DNA of 38,242 bases, taken from NCBI GenBank assembly GCA_000434835.1, contig FR881490.1:157260-195501 (forward strand). The letters run 5' to 3'. How positions within the stretch are numbered: the first letter of the stretch is position 1; the number at the start of each line of letters is the position of its first letter. The notes under the pieces were generated by a model. That model saw only the letters and a program-made list of their open reading frames with translations, was not told the DNA's origin and did no database searches. Source of the DNA: Clostridium sp. CAG:594 (lineage in GTDB: Bacteria; Bacillota_I; Bacilli_A; RF39; UBA660). Position numbers and translations under genes: made by a program. Of the stretch, positions 31,254 through 38,242 are shown piece by piece.

Positions 31254-32454
31254 AAATAGAAAAAAACATATATTAGTTCCTTTAATATCTGCTATTTTAA
31301 TAGTTATTGTAGGAATGTTAAACATAGATTTTTATTTTAAAAGTGTTATGTTTCCTTTCTTAATGATCTTAATATCAAGTACTATTTTAGTTAAAGATTA
31401 TGAGAAAATAAATAAAAAGGCTTATTTACTTATCATTCCAATAGTTCTTATAATTATAAGTAACTTAGTTTTGAAAGTATTAAAAGGTAATTTAGATGGT
31501 ACTAACCAGTTACTTAATATAATAGTTTTACCATTATTAATTTCTACGTATTTATTTATGCTTGTAAGAAGTGATTTTAAGGTATCTTTAGAAAATATGT
31601 TTTTAGTATTTAAACTATTTCCAAAGAACTTATTTAAAAACCTTAAATTTATTAAAATAGATACAAAGAAAGATAAAAATGATAAGATAATTAACATTAT
31701 ATTTGGAACTATTATAGGTGTTTTTATATCAGGATTAATACTTGCACTTTTAACTAGTGCGGATGCTTATTTTGATAAGTTTTTATCTAGTATTGTTACA
31801 AATATTAATGTAGATTTTAACCTATGGTATGTTATTAAAGGAATAATATATTTTGTTATCTTGTTTGTAATAGGTATTAACTTATTTAAAAATAAGGAAA
31901 TAGCTTTAAAAGAAAGTAAAATGAGTAACATAAATAAAACAGTTGTTACAACTATGCTTTTCATAGTAAACTTTGTATTTGTTTTATTTTTAATATCAGA
32001 GATATCTAAACTTTGTGGTAACTTCCTTAAGGTTCCTAAAGGATATATTTATTCCAGCTACGCAAGAGAAGGATTTTTCCAACTTTTATTTGTAACACTA
32101 ATAAATTTCGGAATAATATTATATTTAATATATAAAACAAACTTAGTTAAAGAAGATAAAAAAGTTAAATACTTAGTTTTATCTTTAATAGCATTTTCTA
32201 TATTTCTAATATTTAACTCTTATTATAGAATGTTCTTATACATAGGAAGATTTGGATTTACTAATCTTAGATTACAAGTTATATTGTTTCTATTTATGGA
32301 AATTATATTATTTGGTTTTATTATAAAGAAAATAATAAGAGGCGCTAAAAAAGATGGAATGGTATTTTTAATTATTATGACCATAACATACGTAATTAAT
32401 TTATATGTATGTAATGATTGGTTTATAGGAATTTTGGAGAAGATATTAAAGTAA
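31243..32454 (+). CDS. DUF4153/DUF4173-family membrane protein
   Basis: About 403 residues with ten or more membrane helices. The block YYRMFLYIGRFGFTNLRLQV (about 327-346) is the signature of the DUF4153/DUF4173 group. Function unknown. An in-frame GTG at 31234 exists, but AAGGGTGAT places the start at ATG 31243, overlapping the end of the XRE gene, so all three genes form one coupled operon. Confidence 0.85.
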   Translation: MNSKNRKKHILVPLISAILIVIVGMLNIDFYFKSVMFPFLMILISSTILVKDYEKINKKAYLLIIPIVLIIISNLVLKVLKGNLDGTNQLLNIIVLPLLISTYLFMLVRSDFKVSLENMFLVFKLFPKNLFKNLKFIKIDTKKDKNDKIINIIFGTIIGVFISGLILALLTSADAYFDKFLSSIVTNINVDFNLWYVIKGIIYFVILFVIGINLFKNKEIALKESKMSNINKTVVTTMLFIVNFVFVLFLISEISKLCGNFLKVPKGYIYSSYAREGFFQLLFVTLINFGIILYLIYKTNLVKEDKKVKYLVLSLIAFSIFLIFNSYYRMFLYIGRFGFTNLRLQVILFLFMEIILFGFIIKKIIRGAKKDGMVFLIIMTITYVINLYVCNDWFIGILEKILK

Positions 32455-32548
32455 ATAGAAAATATAGCTAATAAAAATATTGTGATAATAAAGTAGTTGC
32501 TTACATGGTTTTATGTAAAAAAAATAGCAAAATTAAGGAGGAACATAT

Positions 32549-32923
32549 ATGAAACAAATTGCAAAGATGGCTTTAAAAATGATAATAATTTCTGTTTCTA
32601 TCTTTTTAATATTATATATGATTTATTATAAATTTATATATGATTTCGATGATTTGCCAAAAGGAATATATGTTAAAAGTATTGTTTCACCAAATGAAAA
32701 TTATAAATTAAATATTTATAAAATTAGTTATGGAATGACAATGGATTGGTTTATGAGGGTAGAGCTTGAAAATGTAGGAACTAAAGAAAAGAAAAATATA
32801 TATTATGATTATCATTTAAAAGACAATGATATAAAATGGTTAGATAATAAAAATATTAGCATAAATAAAGTAAAACTTAATGTACAAAAAGAAACTTATG
32901 ACGGTAGGATGCACTTTCACTAA
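32549..32923 (+). CDS. Small membrane-anchored protein, possibly DUF5412
   Basis: 124 residues: an N-terminal helix (about 9-29) as anchor or signal, then an outer domain of about 95 residues with SPNENYKLNIYKISYG and WFMRVEL. This resembles DUF5412-type proteins of Bacillota, but the assignment is tentative. The start follows AAGGAGG. No partner gene is evident. Confidence 0.65.
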   Translation: MKQIAKMALKMIIISVSIFLILYMIYYKFIYDFDDLPKGIYVKSIVSPNENYKLNIYKISYGMTMDWFMRVELENVGTKEKKNIYYDYHLKDNDIKWLDNKNISINKVKLNVQKETYDGRMHFH

Positions 32924-33024
32924 CTAAATGTTAGGATAAATATGTTTTTTTACTTTCAACAGTATTTTTAAAATATAATCGATAAGATTATTGTGATATA
33001 ATTAAGCATAGGAAGTGATTTATC

Positions 33025-33504
33025 TTGAAAAAGAAGGAAGAGAAAACCAATGCTATGAGAGAGTTAGAGCAAAAGAAAATTGTATTTAAAACTCATAGTT
33101 ATGTTAATACCAGCGCCATTAGTGGTATGGAAGTTGCAAGTGTGTTAAATGAAGATCCCAACTATGTTTTTAAGACTTTAGTAACCATAGGTAAATCTGG
33201 TAATCACTTTGTGTTTTTAGTACCAGTAAATAGAGAATTAAATTTAAAAAAGGCCGCTAAAACAGTAGGAGAAAAAAGTATATCAATGGTTAAGCAGGCT
33301 GAATTATTACCACTTACAGGTTATATTCACGGAGGATGTTCTCCTGTTGGAATGAAAAAGTTATTTAAAACAGTAATAGATGAGAGTGCATCTTCTTATG
33401 ATAAGATTATATTTAGTGGTGGTAAGATAGGATATCAAATAGAAACTACTTTAAGTGAATTAAAAAAAGCCATTTCTTTTATCCTTGGAGATATTAGTGA
33501 GTAA
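33025..33504 (+). CDS. ybaK: YbaK/EbsC-type Cys-tRNA(Pro) deacylase
   Basis: Trans-editing enzyme that removes cysteine wrongly loaded on tRNA-Pro. 159 residues, standard length. FKTLVTIGKSGNHFVFLVPV (about 50-69) with its central Lys, KKAAKTVGEKSISM, and GGCSPVGMKK (about 108-117) are diagnostic. The start is TTG at 33025, after AGGAAGTGAT; an extended -10 TGATATAAT (32994-33002) lies upstream. Single-gene unit with its own terminator. Confidence 0.92.
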   Translation: MKKKEEKTNAMRELEQKKIVFKTHSYVNTSAISGMEVASVLNEDPNYVFKTLVTIGKSGNHFVFLVPVNRELNLKKAAKTVGEKSISMVKQAELLPLTGYIHGGCSPVGMKKLFKTVIDESASSYDKIIFSGGKIGYQIETTLSELKKAISFILGDISE

Positions 33505-33510
33505 TAATAT

Positions 33511-33558
33511 ATAACAAAAACAACTAGATAACGTGAATTGTTACCTAGTTGTTTTTTT
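33511..33558 (+). terminator. Terminator of ybaK
   Basis: ACAACTAG-A-TAAC (33519-33531) pairs with GTTA-C-CTAGTTGT (33540-33552), then seven Ts. Confidence 0.9.
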
Positions 33559-33617
33559 ATTAAAGAAGCGATTTTAAAGGTAATTCTCAATTTCTTGTTT
33601 TTACATCTTTCTTCTAT

Positions 33618-34586
33618 CTAGTCTTTTTTAATATTAGTTTTTTTAGTTTTTTTCAAAACAGGTCCTAGAACTTCTCTTAAATTTATTTCTGAATGTTTTT
33701 TATAACTATTCAACAAATCATCTATAGTTTCAGTTGTATAAAAGATTAAAGTATCTTCATCTATATTTTCGAAAGATTTTATGGTTACTTTATCTAAATT
33801 AACATCATAATTTACACTATTATTTTGAATATAATAAGCGCCACAACCTTCTTCTACTGCTAATTTTATAAAATCATCTTTTTCTTTATGCAATAATAAT
33901 CCCTGATGTGCTCCTATTATAGACTTTATATCCTCAATTTTTTCTTCACTAATTAACTTTATTAAGTTAGTATATTGCTCTGCAGAAATGCTATAAACGA
34001 CAAATTTATCTCTATCAAATAAATTTAATATTTCATATATACTACATGATAAAACTCTACCGCTATTATTTGCAATTTTTATAACATTAGTTAACTCTTT
34101 ACTCTTTCCAATTTCCATATCTTCTGTATGAAGTAATATTTGTTCTTCTAATAACTTATATTCAGCTAATTTTTCATTAAATTCATCTTTCTTTACTGCA
34201 TAATTTTCTGAATATGGTAAATATATATATGATTTTTTACACAATTCTTCATTTTTAGCTGTAACAAAACTTAATGCATCTTCATAAGTATCAAATATTT
34301 CATCAACCTTATTTCCATTGGTACAATATCCATGTACTAAATTATAAGATGGTGTAACTTTTTTCCATCTACTAAATTCAACTGGCTGATATGGAAATAT
34401 AACTTCATATTGTTTAACAATTTGACCATCTTCTGTATATTTTGTTAGATCACTTATCAAATAACATTTAGATACTATATAACAAACAACATCATCTTTT
34501 CTTTCTAGTTCATGTAATCCGTATGACCAACCAACTTGTTCTATAATTGGCATAGCAGCATATTTTATCGGATAATTAATTTTCAT
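33618..34586 (-). CDS. Orphan protein of unknown function
   Basis: Not recognised. 322 residues, soluble. N-terminal part has WSYGLHELERKDDVVCYIVS and repeated Tyr/Trp-rich strands (about 20-110); a helical, Lys/Glu-rich middle (about 125-160); then alpha/beta sequence ending in a Lys-rich tail (KKTKKTNIKKD). ATG 34586 follows AAGGGAG with 7-base spacing; an in-frame TTG at 34610 lies in the promoter. An extended -10 precedes it. It starts the accessory stretch at the right side of the window. Confidence 0.65.
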   Translation of the reverse strand: MKINYPIKYAAMPIIEQVGWSYGLHELERKDDVVCYIVSKCYLISDLTKYTEDGQIVKQYEVIFPYQPVEFSRWKKVTPSYNLVHGYCTNGNKVDEIFDTYEDALSFVTAKNEELCKKSYIYLPYSENYAVKKDEFNEKLAEYKLLEEQILLHTEDMEIGKSKELTNVIKIANNSGRVLSCSIYEILNLFDRDKFVVYSISAEQYTNLIKLISEEKIEDIKSIIGAHQGLLLHKEKDDFIKLAVEEGCGAYYIQNNSVNYDVNLDKVTIKSFENIDEDTLIFYTTETIDDLLNSYKKHSEINLREVLGPVLKKTKKTNIKKD

Positions 34587-34612
34587 GACAAAACTCCCTT
34601 CTTGTATCAAAT

Positions 34613-34621
34613 ATTATATCA
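34613..34621 (-). promoter_or_regulatory. Extended -10 promoter of the orphan gene
   Basis: TGATATAAT on the minus strand, about 27 bases before the start codon. Confidence 0.6.
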
Positions 34622-34635
34622 TAATTTTTTAATAT

Positions 34636-35043
34636 TTATAAATTTGTTCTTCCGGTTAAGAAATCAGCACTTATTTGTTTTATATCATCAAAATCATTTG
34701 TATCATAATTTAGTTTTATTAAGTATTTAGGATAATTGTCTTTTATATTTTTTTAAGAAGTCAATTCTCTTTTTAGAGTATCTTCATCACGAACTGATAA
34801 GGCTACTTGTATATATTTTATTCCATCATTATTTTTAATTACAAAATCAACTTCTTCATCGTCATACTTACCTATATATATTTCATAACCTTTTCTTTTT
34901 AATTCTAAAAATATTATATTTTCTAAAATACTACCATAATCTTTAACTCCGCCTAATAAATAATTTCTTAATCCTAAATCACAAACATAATATTTATCTC
35001 CAGTTTTTAAATATTCTTTTCCCTTTGTATCATATCTAGATAA
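34636..35043 (-). pseudogene. C-terminal remnant of a DUF4143 (AAA-type) ATPase
   Basis: Minus-strand translation gives SRYDTKGKEYLKTGDKYYV then CDLGLRNYLLGG and DDEEVDFVIKNNDG, the C-terminal DUF4143 nuclease-like region of large archaeal-type ATPases common in gut bacteria. The ATPase domain is absent: similarity stops near 35040. A TAA at about 34753-34755 interrupts the frame where TTA is expected, and the same frame resumes after it to a stop at 34636. So it is truncated and carries a nonsense mutation. No start codon or ribosome binding site. Confidence 0.85.
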
Positions 35044-35164
35044 GGAACATAATTATGATGATAGATATATAGCTAATAATCTTGGTTGGTCTCTAGGTTA
35101 TTATTATATAAAAAAGAAAGAAACCTTAATAAGGCTTGCATATTCATTAAGAATTGAAAAATAA
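35033..35164 (+). pseudogene. C-terminal fragment of an unidentified plus-strand gene
   Basis: An open frame without a start codon reads LGWSLGYYYIKKKETLIRLA then YSLRIEK and TAA. It abuts, back to back, the DUF4143 remnant, so a deletion or rearrangement joined them near 35040. The ribbon-helix-helix gene follows 12 bases later and probably came from the same element. Parent gene not recognised. Confidence 0.6.
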
Positions 35165-35176
35165 GAAGAATTTAAT

Positions 35177-35341
35177 ATGTTTAAACAAAAGCCAACACAA
35201 AAGAAAGAACCTGCATTATATAAATCCTTATACATAAAAAAGGTATTGATTGATAAGATAGAAAAAATAGCTAAAGAAAATAATACATCATTTAATAATG
35301 TAGTTATATCAATGATATATGAGTGTTTAAATCAAAAATAA
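35177..35341 (+). CDS. Small ribbon-helix-helix (Arc/CopG-like) DNA-binding protein
   Basis: 54 residues. After a basic N-terminus (FKQKPTQKKEPALYK), SLYIKKVLIDKIEKIAKENN has the beta strand and first helix of an RHH fold, followed by TSFNNVVISMIYECL as the second helix. Such proteins act as antitoxins, relaxosome factors or repressors. The ribosome binding site is weak (AAGAA). It lies just after a gene fragment and may be a survivor of a decayed mobile element. Confidence 0.7.
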   Translation: MFKQKPTQKKEPALYKSLYIKKVLIDKIEKIAKENNTSFNNVVISMIYECLNQK

Positions 35342-35357
35342 TTAATGTAATATTTTG

Positions 35358-35386
35358 TTGATTAATGTGGTTAATGATGATATACT
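35358..35386 (+). promoter_or_regulatory. Promoter of the secreted peptide gene
   Basis: TTGATT (35358-35363), 17 bases, TATACT (35381-35386). Downstream, GAGTATTAGCAGTA (35401-35414) recurs as GAGTATTA-TA-GCAGTA at 35853-35868. Confidence 0.65.
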
Positions 35387-35442
35387 AAAGTTGAGATAGA
35401 GAGTATTAGCAGTAAAAAATCTAATATAAGAAGAAACTTTTC

Positions 35443-35844
35443 ATGAAATATCTAAAAACAACTTTAGTACTTTTCATAGCCACTTTTGTTTTTGCTTTAG
35501 GTAACGTTGAAGCTAGAGTGGTTCATATTGCTGGGATTACAATTCCTGTCTTTAAAGGAACGTATATGTCTTCTCAACAAAATAAAAGTGTTGACAACTT
35601 GCAATATATTAAAAAAACAAGTTGTACTGATAATCTTAGTGGTGATGGTCGTGCAATTGATGCAAGAGCTCACGGAATGTTAGCTGGTATGACTGATTCA
35701 CCATGGGTTGAAGCTAAACCTAATCAAAAAGTTAGCTTTGGCGCAAATAGTAAAACAATTGGTATTTGGAAATTATATCTTCAATCACGCAAATCTTTAC
35801 CAACAACAGCAACTTTTAGTGGTGAATGGACTATAGATAGTTAA
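35443..35844 (+). CDS. Secreted bacteriocin-like protein
   Basis: 133 residues with a clear signal peptide (about 1-24, cleavage after VEA), leaving a mature protein of about 108 residues, rich in Ser, Thr, Gly and Lys with one Cys. A predicted beta-rich end, GIWKLYLQSRKSLPTTATFS then GEWTIDS, and the following ABC-2/DUF2705-like membrane genes resemble bacteriocin loci such as lactococcin-972-like systems, though no sequence match can be claimed. The start at 35443 has only a weak AAGAAGAAA site. Its own promoter and repeats around it suggest regulated expression. Confidence 0.6.
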   Translation: MKYLKTTLVLFIATFVFALGNVEARVVHIAGITIPVFKGTYMSSQQNKSVDNLQYIKKTSCTDNLSGDGRAIDARAHGMLAGMTDSPWVEAKPNQKVSFGANSKTIGIWKLYLQSRKSLPTTATFSGEWTIDS

Positions 35845-35849
35845 AATTG

Positions 35850-35900
35850 GTAGAGTATTATAGCAGTATCAAAGTAGTATATAAGTAGTATTAAGTAGTA
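35850..35900 (+). repeat. Helically phased direct repeats (AAGTAGTA)
   Basis: Perfect AAGTAGTA at 35872, 35883 and 35893 (steps of 11 and 10), preceded by weaker copies TAGCAGTA (35861) and GTAGAGTA (35850). One turn of DNA per step suggests cooperative binding by a regulator. It lies between the secreted peptide and the membrane genes. Confidence 0.65.
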
Positions 35901-35949
35901 GTAAAATTTTTTTCTACTTTCTATCTCTTTATTTATTATGGAGGTTGCT

Positions 35950-36897
35950 ATGAAAATAAAAAATAATAAATATATATTATTGTCTTTTTTAATAGTCGTA
36001 TTTATTATAGGTTTTTCTTTTTATCAATTTTATAAAGAAAATTTTTCTTATTCAAAGGATTACTATATAATAAAAGAAAATTGTTATAAAAAGAAAAATG
36101 TACAACATGAATATTGTAAAGTTTTTACGAAAGAAGAATATTTAGAATCTTATATAAAAAATAATAATCCTAAAGAAAAATATAAGCAATTAGATACCAT
36201 CACCTTGACTTGTTGTATTGTAGAAACAACAATCTTTAGTATATTACAATTTTTTTCTCCATTATTAATTATTCTTGCCATCATAGGTACAATTCAATCG
36301 GATTTTTCAAGTGGAATGATAAAAAATTATTTATTACGAATGGAATATAAAAAGTATTTAACACGAGTTAAAAAACAAATTATTAAAATTTCTTTAATTA
36401 CACCTGTGTCTTTATTAATTATTTTTATTGTTTCTATGTTAATAACTAAATTTAATTTTACTATCCCTACATCCGTAGATTTTACTAATCTTTCTGTATA
36501 TGAGCCATGGAAATATTCTCACTTTTTATTATATGGAGTTGGAATATGTATAGCACAATTCTTTTTAAATATTTTATATTGTAATATTGGTTTATATTGT
36601 TGTAGAAAAAATAAGAATAAATTAGTAGCAATTGTAATGGGGTATATAATATTTTTAATTGTTGATATATTTATTTATATTATAATTTACGTTTTAATCA
36701 TAAATAAAATTTTAGGATTTCATAATTTAACTGATTTCTTTAATATAACTGGATACTGGTTCTTTGATAATGGCCCTAGGTTTCTATACATTATATTAAT
36801 ATCCTTTATATTACAATTTATATCCTCAATATTTATATATTTATATTATAAGAATAAGGAGGGAGTGATCATATCAAGTGAAAGCCAAAATGCATAA
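35950..36897 (+). CDS. ABC-2-type membrane protein, first of three
   Basis: 315 residues: helix about 9-28, an outer loop with three Cys (about 29-88), then five or six helices. The segment DFSSGMIKNYLLRMEYKKYL is the intracellular coupling-type stretch of ABC-2 permeases. An in-frame ATG at 35938 overlaps the GGAGG site, so ATG 35950 is the start. The next gene overlaps it by 20 bases. No ATPase is in the window; one is expected downstream. Likely export or immunity for the preceding peptide (inference). Confidence 0.7.
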   Translation: MKIKNNKYILLSFLIVVFIIGFSFYQFYKENFSYSKDYYIIKENCYKKKNVQHEYCKVFTKEEYLESYIKNNNPKEKYKQLDTITLTCCIVETTIFSILQFFSPLLIILAIIGTIQSDFSSGMIKNYLLRMEYKKYLTRVKKQIIKISLITPVSLLIIFIVSMLITKFNFTIPTSVDFTNLSVYEPWKYSHFLLYGVGICIAQFFLNILYCNIGLYCCRKNKNKLVAIVMGYIIFLIVDIFIYIIIYVLIINKILGFHNLTDFFNITGYWFFDNGPRFLYIILISFILQFISSIFIYLYYKNKEGVIISSESQNA

Positions 36898-37630
36898 TCA
36901 AATGAAAATTTTAAATTATATTTCTTCAACTAATAAATTTAAAGTTATTTTTATGATGATGATTATCTTGTCCTTATATGGTAGCATCGTTCTTGGAATT
37001 TCTGAAGAAAATTTTATTGATTCTATTTTAATTCCTTTTCAATTTCCGATATTTAATGTATTTATGTTTGCTTTATTATTTTTTAACACCTTAAATACAT
37101 GTGCGTGTTTTAATAAAGAATTTAATTTTTACATCATTCGGCTTAAAACAAAAGCAAATTATATAAAAGAGTTATGTAAAACCACTTTAGTTTTAAATGT
37201 TTTTTATTATATTTTATTTTTCTTATTTTATTTTATTGTGTTAAATATTTTTAAGATGGGAAATATGAATATACATTCTTATCAAAATTATTCAGTAAAT
37301 AATTTGTTTTATATAATTTTTTATTTATTAAGATATATTATTATATCTTTATTGGTAACTATAATAACAACAATTTGTTATATTAATTTTAAAGAAAAAA
37401 TAACAATGTTTGTTAGTTCAATTTTTATTGCAGGATTTATTGTGATGCCACTAGATGTATCAGTAAGAAGTAATTTTACAATAGTTCCTTGGAATTATTT
37501 TATTAATGTAAATTATGCTTCTTTTGTTACCGAAATAAGTTTTTCAATTTTATTTATTTTAATATTAGAATTGATAATATTTATAATACATCATTTAACT
37601 TTAGCTAATAAAAGATGGGTGATTTCATGA
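36878..37630 (+). CDS. ABC-2-type membrane protein, second of three
   Basis: 250 residues with about six helices and short loops. GTG start at 36878 after AAGGAGGGAGTGAT, overlapping the previous gene by 20 bases; its stop overlaps the next start (ATGA). Family not resolved beyond ABC-2/DUF2705-like membrane proteins that occur in such bacteriocin or cell-surface operons. Confidence 0.65.
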   Translation: MKAKMHNQMKILNYISSTNKFKVIFMMMIILSLYGSIVLGISEENFIDSILIPFQFPIFNVFMFALLFFNTLNTCACFNKEFNFYIIRLKTKANYIKELCKTTLVLNVFYYILFFLFYFIVLNIFKMGNMNIHSYQNYSVNNLFYIIFYLLRYIIISLLVTIITTICYINFKEKITMFVSSIFIAGFIVMPLDVSVRSNFTIVPWNYFINVNYASFVTEISFSILFILILELIIFIIHHLTLANKRWVIS

Positions 37631-38242
37631 AATATCTATATATGAATGATATTGAATATTTAATAAGAAAACGAAAAAAAGTATTAATAGCTTTATTATT
37701 AATCCCTATAATAGTGATGTTGATTAATGTTAATTCAAAAATGTCGTTATTGGAAATTATAAATAATAGTATGGGTACAAATTTAAATTTAAATGATAGT
37801 AATATATTAGAATTAATAATGTTTTTATTTAATAATGCTATTTATTTGTTTTTGGTTATTGATATTTATATAAAAGATATAGCTTATCAGTTAGATAATA
37901 TATTTTTAAGAATTTTACCTTCGAGATGGTTGTTAAGAAAAAATATAATATTTATATCAATAATTCTGATTATAAAGGTTTTGCAATATTTTGTTTTACT
38001 TTTTACATTATTGCTTTTAACTAATCAAAATGTAAGTAATATTATGATTTATAAATTAATATTTTCAGATTTTATTTATGTTATTTTTATACAATATTTA
38101 TTTCTTTTTACTTATATATCTACATTAGTTTTAAAAAAAATTAAAGTGGTTCCATGTTTTCTCTTTTTGGTCGTAATAATTTTATTACCAAAAAGTATAT
38201 ATGAATTAAAAAATAATCAATTATGTATTTTATTTATATTGT
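37627..38242 (+). CDS. DUF2705-like membrane protein, third of three (cut by window edge)
   Basis: 205 codons are visible without a stop; the gene continues beyond the window. N-terminal YMNDIEYLIRKRKKVLIALL followed by paired helices resembles DUF2705 (YydJ-like) proteins that serve with an ATPase in peptide export or immunity. Coupled to the preceding gene by an ATGA overlap after a GGGTGAT site. Confidence 0.7.
   Translation, partial: MKYLYMNDIEYLIRKRKKVLIALLLIPIIVMLINVNSKMSLLEIINNSMGTNLNLNDSNILELIMFLFNNAIYLFLVIDIYIKDIAYQLDNIFLRILPSRWLLRKNIIFISIILIIKVLQYFVLLFTLLLLTNQNVSNIMIYKLIFSDFIYVIFIQYLFLFTYISTLVLKKIKVVPCFLFLVVIILLPKSIYELKNNQLCILFIL

Noticed and set aside
1..38242. UGA recoding as in mycoplasma-type relatives
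   Set aside because: Long conserved genes read through with TGG for Trp, and TGA is used as stop (13666, 37628).
1..38242. CRISPR array
   Set aside because: No regularly spaced identical repeats with unique spacers and no cas genes; the phased AAGTAGTA repeats are only 8 bases with 2-3 base gaps.

Overview
The window is AT-rich chromosomal DNA from a low-GC Gram-positive bacterium (Bacillota, most likely an uncultured Bacilli lineage). Evidence: cdaA-cdaR, an rplM-rpsI operon with an L13-type leader, strong AGGAGG ribosome binding sites, U-tail terminators, and a CwlJ-type spore wall hydrolase. TGA is used as a stop and TGG for Trp, so the standard bacterial code applies. Species cannot be named from the sequence alone.

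Layout. 1-5.1 kb (mainly minus strand): M18 aminopeptidase (cut by the window edge), a MATE-like transporter, a frameshifted HAD 5'-nucleotidase, a plus-strand ABC exporter lying between two 25-bp repeats that contain the 3' end of tRNA-Thr(CGT), then the tRNA and a UPF0316 protein. 5.2-12.9 kb (plus): two membrane proteins of unknown role, cdaA-cdaR (c-di-AMP synthesis and its regulator), rplM-rpsI, an Abi_2/HEPN protein, HtrA and a CmpB-like membrane protein.

12.9-16.0 kb is the most interesting part. A 2,974-bp unit is bounded by 88-bp identical direct repeats made of the promoter and first codons of the neighbouring LysM amidase. It carries a consensus promoter, a structured non-coding region, a 79-aa membrane protein, a retron-type reverse transcriptase (NAxxH, YVDD and ITG motifs) translationally coupled to it, and a short MobV-like relaxase. 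I read it as a retron defence cassette on a tiny mobilizable element that entered by single crossover and left a broken amidase start behind.

16.0-20.4 kb looks like a spore or cell-wall island: a complete zinc amidase with five LysM domains and no signal peptide, a BRO/DinD-like protein with a LexA-box-like site in its promoter, a CwlJ-like hydrolase, a small membrane protein, and a second amidase-LysM protein that has lost its zinc ligands. The three wall genes share a CATAnAAT -10-like element, suggesting sporulation sigma control. 20.4-33.5 kb is ordinary housekeeping and transport: MtnN-like nucleosidase, TspO, a MacB/FtsX-type ABC system, an MgtA-type P-type ATPase, a DUF2975-XRE-DUF4173 operon and a YbaK deacylase.

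33.6-38.2 kb is accessory: an orphan 322-aa protein, a decayed DUF4143 ATPase fused to a fragment of another gene, a ribbon-helix-helix protein, and a secreted bacteriocin-like peptide followed by three ABC-2/DUF2705-like membrane proteins with helically phased direct repeats between them. The last gene runs off the right edge.
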